Of a DNA stretch of 64,000 nt, positions 62,876 to 64,000 are shown in pieces. The translations under genes and the position numbers were made by a program. Under the pieces are notes generated by a model, which made no database searches, was not told the origin of the DNA, and was given only the letters and a program-made list of their open reading frames with translations. Position 1 is the stretch's first letter; each line of letters opens with the position of its first letter. This stretch comes from Pyropia haitanensis (lineage: Eukaryota > Rhodophyta > Bangiophyceae > Bangiales > Bangiaceae), in the NCBI GenBank assembly GCA_008729055.1, contig SDUX01000083.1:1-64000 (forward strand), read 5' to 3'.

Positions 62876-64000
62876 ATGTTCTCCTCCCCTTCCAACTGGG
62901 GTCGAGGGCAGACCCGCCGAAGCTCTCTCGGTGGGAGCCCCAGCGGCCGCTCCTCCGGCTACGCTAGCGACGGCAGCGGCGCCGCCAGCGCCGCCAGCAG
63001 TAGCACGGAGTACACCGTCCCCCCGCGTGGCCCGCCCCGAGGCCGCGCATCCCCCCGCGGACGCAGCACCTATGGACGTGGACGGGGAGGGCGGCCCCCG
63101 CGTGGTGGAGGCCACGCTGACGGCGGGGCCGACGACGGCCTCACCGACGGGGACGGGGATCCCGCAGCAGAGGCCGCAGCAGCAGCCGCTGGCGCGCGAA
63201 CCAGGCCAGGGACCGGGCAACGCGGCCGGCGCGGCGGAGGCGGCTCGATGCGTAGCCGAGGACGCGGCCGTGGAGGCGGCGAGGCGGGCGTTCGAGCTGG
63301 AGTGGGACCTCGCGTCCACACCAACGGGGTCCCCTACTCCGCCGTCGAGCGTGTACAGTTGAGCGCTGCGTGGCTGGACACGTCTGAGAACGCGGTGGTG
63401 GGAACGGACCAGAACAGCAAGGAGTTTTTTTCTGCCGTCACGGCCAACTTCCAGGCGCGGATGGACCGCGTTGATGTGGAGCTGCCGATGGAGGGCGTCC
63501 CCGCGAGGGTGCTGCGGGAGCCCACAGGGGTCCAGAGATACTTCAAGAAGCTGAACGAGAAGGTTATGCGCCTCGTGTGTGCGCGCGTGCACGTGGAGGG
63601 CCTCAACCTGACTGGCAACCCGTCGGAGGCCGACATGGAGCTGGCCATGATGGCTGTGTTTGAGAACCGGGATGAGTACGAGGCGATAAGGCTGGGCAAG
63701 TACGTTCCAAACCCCGCCCTCAAGACGGCGGAGGCGAGAGCGAAGTACTGGATGGACTGCTGGCGTGTGCTGAAGGTATCGGACAAGTACAGTGGCGCCG
63801 CTGCGATGCAGGCCATGGAGGCGCGCCGCCGCGGCCGCCGCGCTGCTGGCGCGGCGGGGGGGGCAGCGAGCACCGCGGCGTCTGTAGGCGATGGAGTCAC
63901 TGCGCGGGAGGCGGCCGCCGCCGACGGGGCCGCCACAGACGCGGCCGCGACCGATGGCGGTGCACCATCGGGGACGCGCGCGGACGGCCTGGCGGCTGGC
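62876..64000 (+). CDS. Myb/SANT-like (NAM-associated type) DNA-binding protein, 3' end beyond window
   Basis: The frame from ATG 62,876 is open for 375 codons to the window edge. Residues 1-60 are Ser/Gly-rich. Residues 65-79 (T-Y-G-R-G-R-G-G-R-P-P-R-G-G-G) and 126-135 are RG-rich, typical of nucleic-acid-binding tails. Residues 154-305 form a folded-looking domain: Y-S-A-V-E-R-V-Q-L-S-A-A-W-L-D-T-S, then V-V-G-T-D-Q (174-179) and E-F-F, later Y-W-M-D-C-W-R-V-L-K (291-300). This is the pattern of the plant/oomycete/algal family annotated as Myb/SANT-like or NAM-associated, W-x3-S-x-D/E...V-G-x-D/N-Q...F-W/F and a closing C-W-x-L-L/K. These proteins are often domesticated from, or carried by, PIF/Harbinger elements; the transposase, if any, would lie outside the window. 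The C-terminal 65 residues are Ala-rich. Codons there prefer G/C at third position. An internal ATG at residue 125 would give a shorter start that keeps the domain. Confidence 0.72.
   Translation, partial: MFSSPSNWGRGQTRRSSLGGSPSGRSSGYASDGSGAASAASSSTEYTVPPRGPPRGRASPRGRSTYGRGRGGRPPRGGGHADGGADDGLTDGDGDPAAEAAAAAAGARTRPGTGQRGRRGGGGSMRSRGRGRGGGEAGVRAGVGPRVHTNGVPYSAVERVQLSAAWLDTSENAVVGTDQNSKEFFSAVTANFQARMDRVDVELPMEGVPARVLREPTGVQRYFKKLNEKVMRLVCARVHVEGLNLTGNPSEADMELAMMAVFENRDEYEAIRLGKYVPNPALKTAEARAKYWMDCWRVLKVSDKYSGAAAMQAMEARRRGRRAAGAAGGAASTAASVGDGVTAREAAAADGAATDAAATDGGAPSGTRADGLAAG

Noticed and set aside
62139..63362. A 407-codon Ser/Pro/Ala-rich plus-strand frame
   Set aside because: It overlaps the end of the polyQ frame and most of the start of the Myb/SANT-like frame, which carries a recognisable domain and an ATG; this one has only low complexity.

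Overview
The window is eukaryotic nuclear DNA in three very different parts. There is no operon-like gene packing, rRNA, tRNA or CRISPR structure, and nothing bacterial. The non-satellite part is very GC-rich, with Ala/Gly/Pro/Arg-rich low-complexity coding frames, polyglutamine, trinucleotide microsatellites and one gene of a Myb/SANT-like family best known from plants, algae and oomycetes. A high-GC alga is the best guess (for example a bangialean red alga such as Porphyra/Pyropia), but that is inference from composition only.

Region 1 (1-54,236) is a direct tandem array of a 689-bp satellite. About 77 copies are readable, plus a 907-bp N gap at 25,976-26,882. Long stretches show no difference between copies in any reading frame. 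Each unit contains two diverged modules (A and B) offset by 172 bp, both preceded by short arrays of the decamer TTTTGCCCAC, plus three CACGTG palindromes. Homogeneous blocks alternate with patches rich in single-base indels (6.9-7.6, 25.9-31.1 and especially 45.5-50.7 kb) that look like unpolished long-read sequence. The right edge (50.7-54.2 kb) carries real sequence variants. The many ORFs over the array are by-products of the repeat, not genes.

Region 2 (54,237-59,820) starts abruptly with a GC-rich minus-strand Ala/Gly-rich gene (54,238-56,666). It is broken by frame changes at poly-C tracts, including a 46-nt C run, and runs into the satellite at its 3' side. Upstream are a G-rich minisatellite, about 1.4 kb of more balanced sequence with no recognisable gene, and about 1.2 kb of GC-rich degenerate repeat containing an imperfect 300-bp-offset duplication.

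Region 3 (59,823-64,000) is the most gene-like. A plus-strand gene starts at ATG 59,823 with two tandem copies of an unrecognised Cys-rich, probably metal-binding motif, conserved at the protein level by synonymous differences. It continues after a one-frame shift into 23 units of a 60/63-bp coding minisatellite and a polyQ tail ending at 62,415. About 460 bp downstream, a second plus-strand gene (62,876 to beyond the window) has an RG-rich N-terminus and a Myb/SANT-like domain with a W-L-D-T-S...V-G-T-D-Q signature, a family often tied to PIF/Harbinger-type transposons. The genes do not form a recognisable pathway. The satellite array and its boundary dominate the window.
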